Assembly (NCBI RefSeq): GCF_000800255.1
Contig: NZ_CP009747.1
Span: 1,302,001-1,366,000 of the forward strand
DNA: 64,000 nt
Reading direction: 5' to 3'
DNA from: Pseudomonas parafulva
Lineage (GTDB): Bacteria; Pseudomonadota; Gammaproteobacteria; Pseudomonadales; Pseudomonadaceae
The notes under the pieces are model-generated. The model was not told the DNA's origin, searched no databases, and worked only from the letters and a program-made list of their open reading frames with translations. Of the stretch, positions 45,039-53,787 are shown piece by piece. Position numbers and translations under genes: made by a program. Every line of letters starts with the position of its first letter. Position 1 is the stretch's first letter.

Positions 45039-45220
45039 GGTGCAGTCCTCTGAGTTCAATAGCATCAGTAAAAGTGGCTTTTGCCGATTGATCAAGCGCA
45101 CGGGGCATACCACGGGTTGCGACGAGCCAACACAGTTCTCAGCGGAAATCCCTCATTGCACGATTCATCGGCGTTGCGCATGCTCGGGCTCGTTGGTCAA
45201 TCAATCGATGGAGGTGGAAC

Positions 45221-46069
45221 ATGTCCGATCACGCACACGTCAGTAAGGCCCCCAGACCTGATCCTGCGGAGAAAAACGCCTTTTTCCCGTCCGACTACTC
45301 CCTGCAGCAATTCACCTCGCCCACGTCGGACCTCAACGGCGCCAACTATCCAGCACCCTATACCGGGACAAAGAGAATTCTCATGATTGGCGCCGACGAG
45401 CGCTATTTGCTGACCGATAACGGTAGTTTCTTCTCCACGGGCAATCATCCGGTAGAAACCCTGTTACCGATGTATCACCTTGATGCCGCCGGTTTCGCGT
45501 TCGATATCGCGACCGTTTCCGGCAATCCGGTCAAGTTCGAGTTCTGGGCCATGCCAGGCGAAGATCAGGCAGTGGCAGGCTTTTTCGACAAGTACCACGG
45601 TCAATTCCAGCAACCTCAGCGTCTGGCTGACGTGCTGGCGGCGGGCCTGGACACGTATGCGGCCATCTTCATTCCTGGGGGGCACGGTGCGCTGATCGGC
45701 ATTCCCGAAAGCGCCGAGGTGGGTGAGGTGCTGAAGTGGGCCGCCGCACATGAGCGCTTCGTCATCTCGCTGTGTCATGGGCCGGCAGGGTTCCTCGCCG
45801 TGGGTGAGAGCGACCTGTACCGCGGCTACAAGATCTGTGCGTTTCCCGATGCACTGGATGCGAAAACGCCGGAAATCGGCTATATGCCCGGCCATTTGAC
45901 CTGGAAGTTTGGCGAACGACTCAAGTCGCTAGGCTTCGAGATCGTCAATGACGATATCAGCGGAGCCGTCCATCGCGACCGCACCCTGATTACCGGCGAC
46001 AGTCCGCTCGCGGGAAACAATCTGGGCAAACTGGCGGCTGAAGTCCTGCTCAAGGAAGTGACGGCGTAG
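45221..46069 (+). CDS. hchA: Protein deglycase / glyoxalase III Hsp31
   Basis: A 282-residue DJ-1/PfpI-superfamily protein with the long N-terminal extension of HchA. The nucleophile elbow is [16 protein letters not shown], with the catalytic Cys; the acidic residue is in [19 protein letters not shown], and [13 protein letters not shown] completes the family profile. HchA converts methylglyoxal to lactate without glutathione and can act as a chaperone. A second methylglyoxal route, gloA, is in this window. GGAGG lies 9 bases before the ATG. The stop TAG overlaps the GTG start of the LuxR gene. Confidence 0.93.
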   Translation: MSDHAHVSKAPRPDPAEKNAFFPSDYSLQQFTSPTSDLNGANYPAPYTGTKRILMIGADERYLLTDNGSFFSTGNHPVETLLPMYHLDAAGFAFDIATVSGNPVKFEFWAMPGEDQAVAGFFDKYHGQFQQPQRLADVLAAGLDTYAAIFIPGGHGALIGIPESAEVGEVLKWAAAHERFVISLCHGPAGFLAVGESDLYRGYKICAFPDALDAKTPEIGYMPGHLTWKFGERLKSLGFEIVNDDISGAVHRDRTLITGDSPLAGNNLGKLAAEVLLKEVTA

Positions 46070-46794
46070 TGTCCGGCGCTAGCGCCCTGGAGGCGGTGTT
46101 GCGCTGCGCGGCGACCGTGGAGGTCGCCGAGTCGCTCGATCAGGTCCGTGACGACGTTCGACGCTTCTGTGCGGGCCTGGGTTATGACCGCTTCATGCTG
46201 TTTTCGACGTCGGCTGGGCAGAGCGAGCCGGTGGAGCGTATCTATTGGCTGGAAGGGGACTGGTTCGGGACGGGTGAGGCGGTTGACGCCAAGACCTACA
46301 TGCAGCGCTGTCCGGTCACGCGCCATGTTGTGACTGCACGCGAGCCATTTTTCTGGACCAAGACACGGCACGCGGCGGACGGTGAACTGTATCGAATCGT
46401 GACCACGCCCCGCGGCCCCGGCATCCATGGGCTGCAAGTGCCATTGTTCGGGCCCTTGGGGTTGGAAGGCGCGATGAGCTTGGGGGGCGCGAGCATCGAC
46501 GCCAGCGTTCAAGCGCGCTGGGCCGTGAAGGTCGTGGCCGAGGCCGCGTTTCTGGCCGCGCGTCGATTGCTGGCACCACCCCCGGAGGTCGCGCCGGGTC
46601 AGTTATCCACGCGTGAGCGCGAGGTGTTGGCCTGGATTGCTGCAGGGCGGCGACAGGGCGATATCGCGGCGACATTGGCGCTGTCTGAGCGCACGGTGGA
46701 AAACCACCTTAGGCGTATCCGCAAACGGCTCGAAGTCAAGACCACGGCCGAGGCGATACGCGTCGCCATACGTAATGGCGAAATCGGTGCCTGA
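46069..46794 (+). CDS. LuxR-family regulator with autoinducer-binding-like domain
   Basis: A 241-residue regulator. An N-terminal autoinducer-binding-type domain (about residues 15-165; RFCAGLGYDRFMLFST, VERIYWLEGDWFG, GPGIHGLQVPLFGPLGLEGAMSLGG) is joined to a C-terminal LuxR HTH (STREREVLAWIAAGRRQGDIAATLALSERTVENHLRRIRKRL). No luxI synthase is nearby, so it is a LuxR solo. The start GTG overlaps the hchA stop by one base; coupling with hchA suggests carbonyl or stress signalling rather than classic quorum sensing, but the ligand is unknown. Confidence 0.88.
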   Translation: MSGASALEAVLRCAATVEVAESLDQVRDDVRRFCAGLGYDRFMLFSTSAGQSEPVERIYWLEGDWFGTGEAVDAKTYMQRCPVTRHVVTAREPFFWTKTRHAADGELYRIVTTPRGPGIHGLQVPLFGPLGLEGAMSLGGASIDASVQARWAVKVVAEAAFLAARRLLAPPPEVAPGQLSTREREVLAWIAAGRRQGDIAATLALSERTVENHLRRIRKRLEVKTTAEAIRVAIRNGEIGA

Positions 46795-46806
46795 TACAGC
46801 GCGGTC

Positions 46807-47079
46807 TCAGTCGCAGCTGCTGGAGCCAGAGTCACCGCCGCTGTCACTGGAACTGCCGCCGTCGCCGGACGAATGCGTGCTGTGGTCCGACCCGTAGCAG
46901 TGGTTGTTGGAGCGATCGGAGGTCGAACAATCCGATGATTGCAGGCTGTGCAGCGTGCCGAGTGTACCCAGGGTGATCATCGGATCGACCCCCTGGCCCT
47001 GTCGAACACCCTCCAGGCCCGCGTTGCGGGTTGGGCTGTTCCGTCTGCGTTTGAATAACCGAGTCATGAAGTTGAACAT
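46807..47079 (-). CDS. Ser/Asp/Gly-rich small protein with C-terminal cysteine
   Basis: About 90 residues: MFNFMTRLFKRRRNS at the N-terminus (basic, amphipathic), then ITLGTLGTLHSLQSS, and a low-complexity tail SSGDGGSSSDSGGDSGSSSC. It contains scattered His and Cys (NNHCYGSDHSTH). No signal peptide. AAGGA lies 6 bases before the second of two close ATG codons. It is convergent with the LuxR gene. No function assigned; similar low-complexity proteins occur in pseudomonads. Confidence 0.5.
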   Translation of the reverse strand: MFNFMTRLFKRRRNSPTRNAGLEGVRQGQGVDPMITLGTLGTLHSLQSSDCSTSDRSNNHCYGSDHSTHSSGDGGSSSDSGGDSGSSSCD

Positions 47080-47403
47080 GTCCATCCTTGTACGCCTGCC
47101 AAGGCGGCGTTGTGTGATTTGGCGGCAGCTGGCGTTGAGGCTTCACGTGCTTGCACTTCGATGCGCTTGGCCCGCGCCAGCCGGAGAATACTATCGCTTG
47201 AAGCAAGACGCATGAGTTGATGCGCAATCAGCGAAGTGGTTCTCGAATGACGGCCATTCACAGGGCCGTGCGCAGTCCGGTCCGGTGTAACCATGCGTTG
47301 ATAGGTCACCGCCCGTGCGGCAAACTCCGGCGTACTGAAGTGGCTGAGACTGTACCGTCAGCTATGCAACGGTATGCAAAAAAACTGCAGACGAGTATTC
47401 CCG
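47080..47403. other. Intergenic region between divergent genes
   Basis: About 320 bases. It should hold promoters for the Ser-rich gene and the WYL regulator. No operator, repeat or RNA gene was recognised. Confidence 0.4.
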
Positions 47404-48117
47404 GTGCGCAAAGCTGATCGCCTTTTCCAACTGGTCAATTTGATCCGCGTTCATCAGCCTGTGACTGCCGAACAGCTTGCACAGCGAATCGGTGTGTCCG
47501 TGCGGTCGATCTACCGCTATATCGATGATCTTTCAGTCAGCGGCATTCCCATCTATGGCACCGTGGGTGTGGGGTATGCCCTGGCTGCTGACTTCGAACT
47601 GCCGCCGCTGACGTTGAACACGCTCGAGTTGGACGCGCTGATGCTGGGCGTGGAAATGCTCATGGCGGCTGCCGATGATGACCTCGGCAGTGCAGCGCGC
47701 ACCGTGTTGAGCAAGATTTCAGCCGCTCTCAAGCAGCCGCCGAAAGATGCGGGCGCGGGGACGCTCAGAGCCCTTGGCAACCTTCCGGACTCATCACGTC
47801 GCCATCTGGGCGTGCTGCGAAGAGCCATCGAACAGCGGGCGGCGCTGAAGATCAGCTATCGCCGTATGGATGGCGAGCTTTCCCAGCGCCTGATTCGTCC
47901 CCTTGGCCTGTTTTATTGGGGAGGAAAATGGACGGTCGGAAGTTGGTGCGAAGCGCGAGCGGCGTATCGCGATTTTCGTGTCGATCGCATTATCGCGGTC
48001 GCGGTGGCAACTCAAACGTTTCCTGATAATCCTGCTGTCGATCTTCGCCTGTACATGAATCATCAGGCGAGTCAGTGGCGTGCCATCACGGGCACTGACA
48101 ATACGGTGTCAGTATGA
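47404..48117 (+). CDS. YafY-like HTH/WYL-domain regulator
   Basis: A 237-residue regulator. An N-terminal HTH_11 domain (LFQLVNLIRVHQPVTAEQLAQRIGVSVRSIYRYIDDL) is followed by a WYL ligand-binding domain (about residues 130-220; RRAIEQRAALKISYRRMDGE, IRPLGLFYWGGKWTVGSWCE). The family start is VRKADRLFQLV, so I choose GTG at 47404; an ATG at 47374 is possible and neither has a strong site. The monooxygenase-like gene 44 bases downstream is the likely target. Confidence 0.85.
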   Translation: MRKADRLFQLVNLIRVHQPVTAEQLAQRIGVSVRSIYRYIDDLSVSGIPIYGTVGVGYALAADFELPPLTLNTLELDALMLGVEMLMAAADDDLGSAARTVLSKISAALKQPPKDAGAGTLRALGNLPDSSRRHLGVLRRAIEQRAALKISYRRMDGELSQRLIRPLGLFYWGGKWTVGSWCEARAAYRDFRVDRIIAVAVATQTFPDNPAVDLRLYMNHQASQWRAITGTDNTVSV

Positions 48118-48161
48118 GTCTCTGACAATGGGGCCTTCCCTACACACTGGAAGTCATCCCC

Positions 48162-48464
48162 ATGCAACACACCGCTCAGGTACTCGAGTTGGCTATTTTC
48201 AAAGTCAAGCAGGAGTGCGTGGCGCAGATGCCGGCATTGCGCTCCGGACTTCGGGAAACCTTGAAGTGCTTTCCCGGCTTGATCGATTACCGCGCCTATG
48301 CGCCGCTGGGCGATGACCGCGTGTTCGTGGATCTAGCGATGTGGGAAAGTCTTGAATATGCCCAAGACGTGGCAAAAGCGTTCAGTGAAGGTGATGCACG
48401 ATTCGCTGAGTACGCGCACGCCATCGAAGACCTGACATTCATGAACCACTTCGCCGTGTCCTGA
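48162..48464 (+). CDS. Antibiotic-biosynthesis-monooxygenase-like (dimeric ferredoxin-fold) protein
   Basis: A 100-residue protein with the beta-alpha-beta-beta-alpha-beta layout of the ABM/EthD/NIPSNAP superfamily (VLELAIFKVKQEC, helix QMPALRSGLRETLKC, strand RVFVDLAMWESLEYAQ, helix FAEYAHAIED). Members bind or oxidise small aromatics, or are structural. It follows the WYL regulator by 44 bases and is probably co-transcribed with or regulated by it. Confidence 0.6.
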   Translation: MQHTAQVLELAIFKVKQECVAQMPALRSGLRETLKCFPGLIDYRAYAPLGDDRVFVDLAMWESLEYAQDVAKAFSEGDARFAEYAHAIEDLTFMNHFAVS

Positions 48465-48474
48465 CCACGTTTGC

Positions 48475-48504
48475 GCGGCCGGTGTCTGCGCTGTTGCCGG
48501 CCGC
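48475..48504 (+). terminator. Hairpin after the ABM-like gene
   Basis: GCGGCCGG / CCGGCCGC (8 bp) with a 14-nt loop, 11 bases after the stop. No T-tract. Confidence 0.45.
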
Positions 48505-48675
48505 TCCCCGGTCGTTATCGAGAACGTGCGCTGGGTCTGGAAAAAATCCGAACGTAGCGGCTTCCCCGGTATCCAAGCCAACATGGCCAAGATTACCGAT
48601 GGCGCTGAAGTTTCCTGCACAGTGATAGTGCGTGTGGGAAGTTGCCGAAGCCGCCTTTAGTGTGAGGAAAGCGCA

Positions 48676-50274
48676 GTGCCCAACAGCGATCTCAGAGTTG
48701 ACAATCGATTCACTGCCGAGGTCCTTGGTCATCCTAAGGACATCTTCTTCGCGGCGGTTGAAAGCACCCGCATGCCGATGATCGTCACCGATCCCAATCA
48801 ACCCGATAACCCGATCATCTTTGCCAACCACGCCTTTCAGGAAATGACGGGTTATGGGCTGGAGGAACTGCTGGGCAGCAACTGCCGGTTTCTCCAAGGC
48901 AAGGACACCGATCCGGAGGTGGTTGCCGCCATTCGCCAAGCAGTCGAGCAGCGTTACGATTTTTCCACCGAAGTGCTCAACTACCGCAAGGATGGCAGTT
49001 CGTTCTGGAATGCACTGTTCATTTCTCCGATCTACAACGACGCCGGTAAACTGACCTACTTCTTCGCCTCGCAACTGGATGTCAGCAGGCGCCGGGACGT
49101 CGAGGAGGCGCTGCGGCAGTCGCAGAAGATGGAGGCGCTGGGGCAACTGACCGGTGGCATCGCCCACGACTTCAACAACTTGCTTCAAGTGATTGGCGGC
49201 TACGTTTCGCTGTCCAAGGCGGCGGCCGAGAAGGACCAACCCGATTTCGCCAAGATCGTGAGAAACCTCACTTATGCCAGCAACGCCGTGGACAAGGCCA
49301 ATACCCTGACTCGGCAGTTGCTGGCGTTCTCTCGAAAGCAATCGCTTCAGGGACGGGTCATCAATATCAATCAGATCGTCACCGACGCGAAGGTGCTGAT
49401 CAACCAGACATTGGGGGATGGGGTCAACGTCACGTTGGACCTGGATCCGAATCTGCACAATTGCCGTATCGACCCCGCCCAGGCACAGATCGCCTTGCTC
49501 AATGTGGTCATCAATGCCAGGGATGCGATGGCGGGGGATGACGATCCCGCTTTGAATATCGAGACCCGCAATGTGATCGTCACCCCGGACGCGCGCGCCT
49601 CTTACGAGGGCTTGCTGGCGGGTAGTTATGTCTGCATGGCCGTGACCGACAACGGCGATGGAATGTCGGAACTGGTACGCGATCGCGCCATGGACCCGTT
49701 CTTCACTACCAAGGATGAAGGCAAGGGCACTGGCCTCGGCCTGTCCATGGTCTACGGGTTCGCCAAGCAGTCGGGCGGGGCGGTGAAGATCTACTCCGAA
49801 GAACACGTGGGTACCACACTGCGTTTCTACTTCCCCGCCGACGCCAGCGAGCTCCAGCCCATCGAGCAGCGCTCGGCCAGCTACGCCAAAGCAGGGCACG
49901 AGCGCATCCTCATCGTCGAGGACCGTCTGGACGTCGCCGAGCTGGCCCAGGTAATCCTGCAGGAGCATGGCTACAAGACCCTGGTGGCCAAGGATGCCCA
50001 GCAAGCGCTGGAACTCTTCGAGGGCGATGACGCATTCGACCTGCTGTTTACCGACCTGATCATGCCAGGCGGCATCAATGGCGTGACCCTGGCGCGCAGG
50101 GTGCAGTCGCAGCGACCCGCCATCAAGGTGCTGTTGACCACCGGTTACGCCAAGAGCTCCATCGAGCGCACCGATATCGGAGGCGCGGAGTTCGAGGTCA
50201 TTTCCAAGCCTTACCTGCCACAGGAACTGGCGCGCAAGGTGCGTCAGGTGCTGGATTCCCCAGGCGGGGTGTGA
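48676..50274 (+). CDS. LOV blue-light hybrid histidine kinase
   Basis: A 532-residue sensor kinase without membrane segments. Domains in order: LOV/PAS (about residues 20-135), with the flavin-reactive Cys70 in [10 protein letters not shown]; a short J-alpha linker (SQKMEAL); HisKA dimerisation, with the phosphorylated H164 in [11 protein letters not shown]; HATPase (N box [10 protein letters not shown] boxes DNGDGM and [10 protein letters not shown]); and a C-terminal receiver (about 410-532), with phosphoacceptor D460 in [11 protein letters not shown]. The architecture matches the LOV-HK of P. syringae, which acts as a blue-light sensor. It probably responds to light through flavin-cysteinyl adduct formation. 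The GTG start at 48676 has GAGGAAA upstream. No partner regulator is adjacent. Confidence 0.92.
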   Translation: MPNSDLRVDNRFTAEVLGHPKDIFFAAVESTRMPMIVTDPNQPDNPIIFANHAFQEMTGYGLEELLGSNCRFLQGKDTDPEVVAAIRQAVEQRYDFSTEVLNYRKDGSSFWNALFISPIYNDAGKLTYFFASQLDVSRRRDVEEALRQSQKMEALGQLTGGIAHDFNNLLQVIGGYVSLSKAAAEKDQPDFAKIVRNLTYASNAVDKANTLTRQLLAFSRKQSLQGRVININQIVTDAKVLINQTLGDGVNVTLDLDPNLHNCRIDPAQAQIALLNVVINARDAMAGDDDPALNIETRNVIVTPDARASYEGLLAGSYVCMAVTDNGDGMSELVRDRAMDPFFTTKDEGKGTGLGLSMVYGFAKQSGGAVKIYSEEHVGTTLRFYFPADASELQPIEQRSASYAKAGHERILIVEDRLDVAELAQVILQEHGYKTLVAKDAQQALELFEGDDAFDLLFTDLIMPGGINGVTLARRVQSQRPAIKVLLTTGYAKSSIERTDIGGAEFEVISKPYLPQELARKVRQVLDSPGGV

Positions 50275-50337
50275 GGATGAGCTTGAACTGCATGTCCGCG
50301 AGGATGCCCAACCTTTGACAGCCACGGAGCACTGCAC

Positions 50338-50454
50338 ATGACCGATCAGCAGCAAGACCCCAAGCAGGACCAGGTACCCGCTCACTCCACTGAGGCGGAG
50401 AGGGCGCGACTAAAGGACAAGCATAAGGACGCCATCCCGCCAGGGGCGGAATGA
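50338..50454 (+). CDS. Small hydrophilic protein, 38 residues
   Basis: MTDQQQDPKQDQVPAHSTEA continues with ERARLKDKHKDAIPPGAE. It is highly charged and Gln-rich, so probably disordered. GGAG lies 10 bases before the ATG, and a perfect hairpin follows the stop. Conserved small proteins like this are often unannotated; it may be co-transcribed with the LOV kinase. No function assigned. Confidence 0.55.
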   Translation: MTDQQQDPKQDQVPAHSTEAERARLKDKHKDAIPPGAE

Positions 50455-50509
50455 AGCCGCGTAGTTGAACGTGGCAAGCCTCAGGCTCGCCAGCACTCCC
50501 CCTCGAATC

Positions 50510-50529
50510 GAGGCCCTGTTCAGGGCCTC
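50510..50529 (+). terminator. Hairpin after the 38-residue gene
   Basis: GAGGCCCTG-tt-CAGGGCCTC, a perfect 9-bp stem 56 bases after the stop. Probably ends the kinase/small-protein transcript. Confidence 0.6.
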
Positions 50530-50677
50530 AGTCAATTTCAGCGTCTGGATCACAGTGCCGTCGGCGTTCGATCCCTGGCCATCGATCAGTTACCATCACG
50601 TCGCAGGCACTCAAAAAGTGCTTTGATTTCAATTTGATGGCGCTGAGACCGCCGTCGCCGGCGACAGGATCCATGTT

Positions 50678-51592
50678 TTGACCCACCCCGTGCAAAATCC
50701 GGTGTTGCAGTACCTGGCGCGTCTGGCGCCGTCCAGCCAGATGACCCTGCGTTACATCCTTCAGGATGCCGCCGACCGCCTGGGCTTTGCCGATCACGAT
50801 ATCGCCACGGTGCCTTGGCACGGGCTCGAGGCGGGCCACATCATTGCGCTGGTGGCGGCGCTGCGTACCGATGGCTATGCCCCTAATACGTCATCGCTGT
50901 ACGTCAACGCTGTGCGCGGGGTGATGAACGAGGCCTGGCGCCAGGGACTGATCGACCACGAGCACCTGCTGCGCATTCGCGAGGTCAAGCCCGCCAGTGG
51001 CACGCGCCTGCCGCCAGGACGCAACCTGAAGCGCAGCTTGATTCGCGAACTGATGGACGTCTGTGCTGCCGACCCGCGACCGCAGGGCGTGCGCGATGCG
51101 GCCATCATCGCCTTGCTGTACGGCACCGGCATGCGCAAGTCCGAGTCGGTCGATATCGACCTGGCCGATGTCGACTTCCAGGAGCGCAGCCTGCGGGTGG
51201 TGGGCAAGGGCAATCGGCAGTTGATCAAATATGCCCCGCCGTGGGCGTTCGAGAAGCTTGGCGCCTGGCTGGCGTTGCGTCGTGAGCACCTGCCGACCGG
51301 CGTGACGGACGACAGCTTTCTGTTCAACCGCATCCGTCGTGGCAATCACATTACTCGGGCACGTATCACCAAGCATGCCATCTACTACATCGCTCGGCAG
51401 CGCGGCGCGCAGGTGGGCGTGAAGATCATGCCACACGATTTTCGGCGTGCATTCATTACGCGGGTGATCGAGGAGCACGACCTGTCCATTGCCCAGAAGC
51501 TGGCGCACCACGTCAACATTCAAACCACCGCAGGCTACGACCGCCGCGATGACAACGAGCGGCGGCGGGCGGTTGAGCGGTTCGATTACTGA
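50678..51592 (+). CDS. Tyrosine recombinase/integrase
   Basis: A 304-residue lambda-type integrase. An N-terminal SAM-like core-binding domain (about residues 10-110) precedes the catalytic domain. Catalytic residues: R153 (GTGMRKSESVD), Lys in VVGKGNRQLIK, H253 and R256 (MPHDFRRAF), H277 (KLAHHVNIQTT) and Y287 (AGYDRRDD). All are present, so it should be active. The start is TTG at 50678; no in-frame ATG is nearby. It is unlike XerC/XerD in length detail and is not next to a tRNA or phage genes. Confidence 0.85.
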   Translation: MTHPVQNPVLQYLARLAPSSQMTLRYILQDAADRLGFADHDIATVPWHGLEAGHIIALVAALRTDGYAPNTSSLYVNAVRGVMNEAWRQGLIDHEHLLRIREVKPASGTRLPPGRNLKRSLIRELMDVCAADPRPQGVRDAAIIALLYGTGMRKSESVDIDLADVDFQERSLRVVGKGNRQLIKYAPPWAFEKLGAWLALRREHLPTGVTDDSFLFNRIRRGNHITRARITKHAIYYIARQRGAQVGVKIMPHDFRRAFITRVIEEHDLSIAQKLAHHVNIQTTAGYDRRDDNERRRAVERFDY

Positions 51593-51610
51593 GCTTGAGG
51601 CAGAGAAGTG

Positions 51611-52198
51611 TCAGCGGGCGAGTGTGGAGGGCAGGAGGTTTTCTTCCAGGCTAAAGCGGTAGCCCACATCGATGTCGTCCGTGGGACGCTGGCAGTGCGT
51701 GCGCTTGAGCACGAACTCGAATGCTGGCTCATAGAAGCCCTCTCTCAACACTGCACCGGCCAGCACCTCGACGTGGTACCAGCCGTTGTCCAGTTCGATG
51801 ATCGGACGGCCAGGCACTTGATAGCGGGCCAATAGATCGCCCAGGGTCTTGTGGGTGAAATGCTGCAGGATGCGCCAGGTGAACAGCATCAAGGCGCGAT
51901 GTTCGACCTGCAGCACGTACCCTGCGCGGCGGTGTGCGACGCGGTTGCCGGGTTCCAGCAGGGCGGGGATGGGTTCGTCCAGGCTGAAGATGATGCGGTA
52001 GGGCAGGTTGTCGACCCCCGCCAAGGGCATAACCACGCCTTCGAGCACCGCACGATCGCCACTGTCGCCGGAGGTGAACGCGCGCGCCAGATCGTCCGGC
52101 AGGTCGTTCTCCTCCTTGAAACGCGCCAGACGCTGAATGTCGGCGAGCAGGAAATAGTCGATCAGGTCGTTGAGCACTTCGCTGAATTCGTGGCGCAT
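51611..52198 (-). CDS. Hypothetical protein, 195 residues
   Basis: A soluble protein (MRHEFSEVLNDLIDYFLLAD) with an acidic N-terminal helix, a central VLEGVVMPLAGVDNLPYRIIFSL segment and a C-terminal KRTHCQRPTDDIDVGYRFSL. The composition and hydrophobicity suggest an alpha/beta fold without membrane segments. I do not recognise the family. AAGGAA precedes the ATG. It lies 24 bases after the VOC gene and is probably in the same operon. Confidence 0.55.
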   Translation of the reverse strand: MRHEFSEVLNDLIDYFLLADIQRLARFKEENDLPDDLARAFTSGDSGDRAVLEGVVMPLAGVDNLPYRIIFSLDEPIPALLEPGNRVAHRRAGYVLQVEHRALMLFTWRILQHFTHKTLGDLLARYQVPGRPIIELDNGWYHVEVLAGAVLREGFYEPAFEFVLKRTHCQRPTDDIDVGYRFSLEENLLPSTLAR

Positions 52199-52222
52199 CG
52201 ATTCGGTTCCTTGGGCGCGGCG

Positions 52223-52609
52223 TCAATGACGCTGGCTGAGCTGGATCAGGTTGCCGCAGGTGTCGTCGAACAGCGCCACGGTAGTTGACCCGGTCACAGT
52301 GGGCGGCTGGGCGAACTGCACGCCACTGGCGCACAAGCGCGTGTACTCGGCCTGGATATCCCGCACCGCGAAGGAGGTGGCGGGAATGCCCTCGGCCTTG
52401 AGCGCAGCCTTGTAAGCCTGGGCGGCGGGGTGGGTATCCGGCTCGAGCAGCAGTTCCACTCCGTTCGGATCGTTCGGCGACGTCAAGGTGAGCCGGCGAT
52501 GCCGGCCCATGGGGATGTCGTCCTTGGGCTGGAAACCCAGTATGTAGTGGTAGAAGGCCAGGGCCTTGGCCTGGTCGTCGACAAGGATGCGGGTGACCAC
52601 GATCTTCAT
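52223..52609 (-). CDS. VOC (glyoxalase/bleomycin-resistance) family protein
   Basis: A 128-residue VOC-fold protein starting MKIVVTRILVDDQAKALAFY, with LTSPNDPNGVELLLEPDTHP and VALFDDTCGNLIQLSQRH. The usual second glutamate ligand and terminal metal-binding residues are only partly conserved (LIQL in place of LVEL), so metal-dependent catalysis is uncertain. The start is set by the family; the open frame extends upstream. Confidence 0.75.
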   Translation of the reverse strand: MKIVVTRILVDDQAKALAFYHYILGFQPKDDIPMGRHRRLTLTSPNDPNGVELLLEPDTHPAAQAYKAALKAEGIPATSFAVRDIQAEYTRLCASGVQFAQPPTVTGSTTVALFDDTCGNLIQLSQRH

Positions 52610-52673
52610 AGGCGGCTTCGCTGCTGAGGGGCATAGCCCTAAGTAAAGACGCTGCGCTGCATTTGACCAGCCT

Positions 52674-53534
52674 TCACTGCGGCGAGCCGAACACGCCGGT
52701 CCAGTAGATGCCGGCATCGCTCTTCGGATCCACCGCATAGGCCGCGCCCAGGTCACGGTAGTCGGGGTTCATCAGGGTAGCGCAGTGGCCAGGGCTGGCC
52801 AGCCAGCCATCGACCACCTTGCGCGGCGTGTCGCGCCCTGCGGCGATGTTCTCGCCAATCTGCTGGTACAGATAACCCGCAAGTTCTGCGCGATCGCCAG
52901 GGGTACGCCCGTCGTGGTCGATATGGTCGAAGAAGTTCTGGTTGGCCATGGCGCGGGTGTGATTGGCCGCGACATCGGCCAGGGTGGCATTCCAGTTCAA
53001 GGGCTGCGCTGCGGCGAAGGGCTGGCCGCCGCACTGGCGCGGCAGCTTGCGCGCGGCATTGACTTCCTGCAGCAATTTTTGACCCTCGGCCTGCCAGTCA
53101 CCGAGGCGACCGCTGAGCAGCGGGCGCGCCAGCACGATGCGCCAGTCGCGGCCTTCCTGGCTGACGCCGATATCGACGAACTGCGGATCGAGCACCACCT
53201 GGCAGAAACTCTCCTCGATGGCGCCCATGGCCGCTTTTGCGTCCCGTGGGCCAGACAGGCTGATGGCCTGGACGTTGACCATGGGGTAGGCGGCGCGCGT
53301 CATGGCCTGCTGCAGGTCGCGGGTGCCTTCCGGCGACAGGGCCAGGCGGGTGTCACTGTTGAGCGGCGGCAGCTCGAGCGACGCCTCGCCACCGCAACGT
53401 TGGGTCTGGCTGCGGTAGAGGTTGATCGCTTCGATCAGTTGCGCTTCATCGCCGCTCGACGCCTGGACGTTGATCGGGTTCAGCAAACCCAGCGACAGGG
53501 CGCCAAGGCAGGCGAGGGATGACAGGACGCGCAT
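52674..53534 (-). CDS. CAP-domain (SCP/PR-1) exported protein
   Basis: A 286-residue exported protein. The signal peptide is MRVLSSLACLGALSLGLLNP (cleavage near VQA-SS). A less conserved N-terminal region is followed by a CAP domain (about residues 155-285), with LADVAANHTRAMANQNFFDH, GENIAAGRDTPRKVVDGWLASPGHCATLMNPDYRDLG and WTGVFGS at the end. Bacterial CAP proteins are secreted or periplasmic; their activities are poorly known. GGGAG lies upstream of the ATG. Confidence 0.85.
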   Translation of the reverse strand: MRVLSSLACLGALSLGLLNPINVQASSGDEAQLIEAINLYRSQTQRCGGEASLELPPLNSDTRLALSPEGTRDLQQAMTRAAYPMVNVQAISLSGPRDAKAAMGAIEESFCQVVLDPQFVDIGVSQEGRDWRIVLARPLLSGRLGDWQAEGQKLLQEVNAARKLPRQCGGQPFAAAQPLNWNATLADVAANHTRAMANQNFFDHIDHDGRTPGDRAELAGYLYQQIGENIAAGRDTPRKVVDGWLASPGHCATLMNPDYRDLGAAYAVDPKSDAGIYWTGVFGSPQ

Positions 53535-53787
53535 CAAGAATCTCCCTATGACTGGCAGTGGCCTGGTGGGGGCGCTGCCCATCCTACACAAGCCACCGGT
53601 TTTTGGCCTGGCTTGTGTGTTGCGGTGAGCCATCGGTGAGCCGATGGCGGCAAAAGAGGCAGTAGACAGGCCGCGCGCGAAAAAGTGCGATTTGTTGGAA
53701 ATAATTCGCAACATCGATTATAAACGCGATTCACTTGCAATAATGCTGGCCAGGAAGGCTCTTCAATCACCTACTCAGGAGCCTTTC

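Noticed and set aside
41668..45200. Direct repeat of the tRNA-Cys 3' end marking an island boundary
   Set aside because: I looked for a second copy of the T-arm/acceptor end downstream and found none, so island limits are not proven.
48439..50385. 648-residue open frame antisense to the LOV kinase
   Set aside because: Shadow of a gene whose catalytic motifs are all present on the other strand; no ribosome binding site.
53690..53787. Fur box upstream of the TonB-dependent receptor
   Set aside because: The region is AT-rich, but no stretch matches the 19-base Fur consensus well enough by eye.
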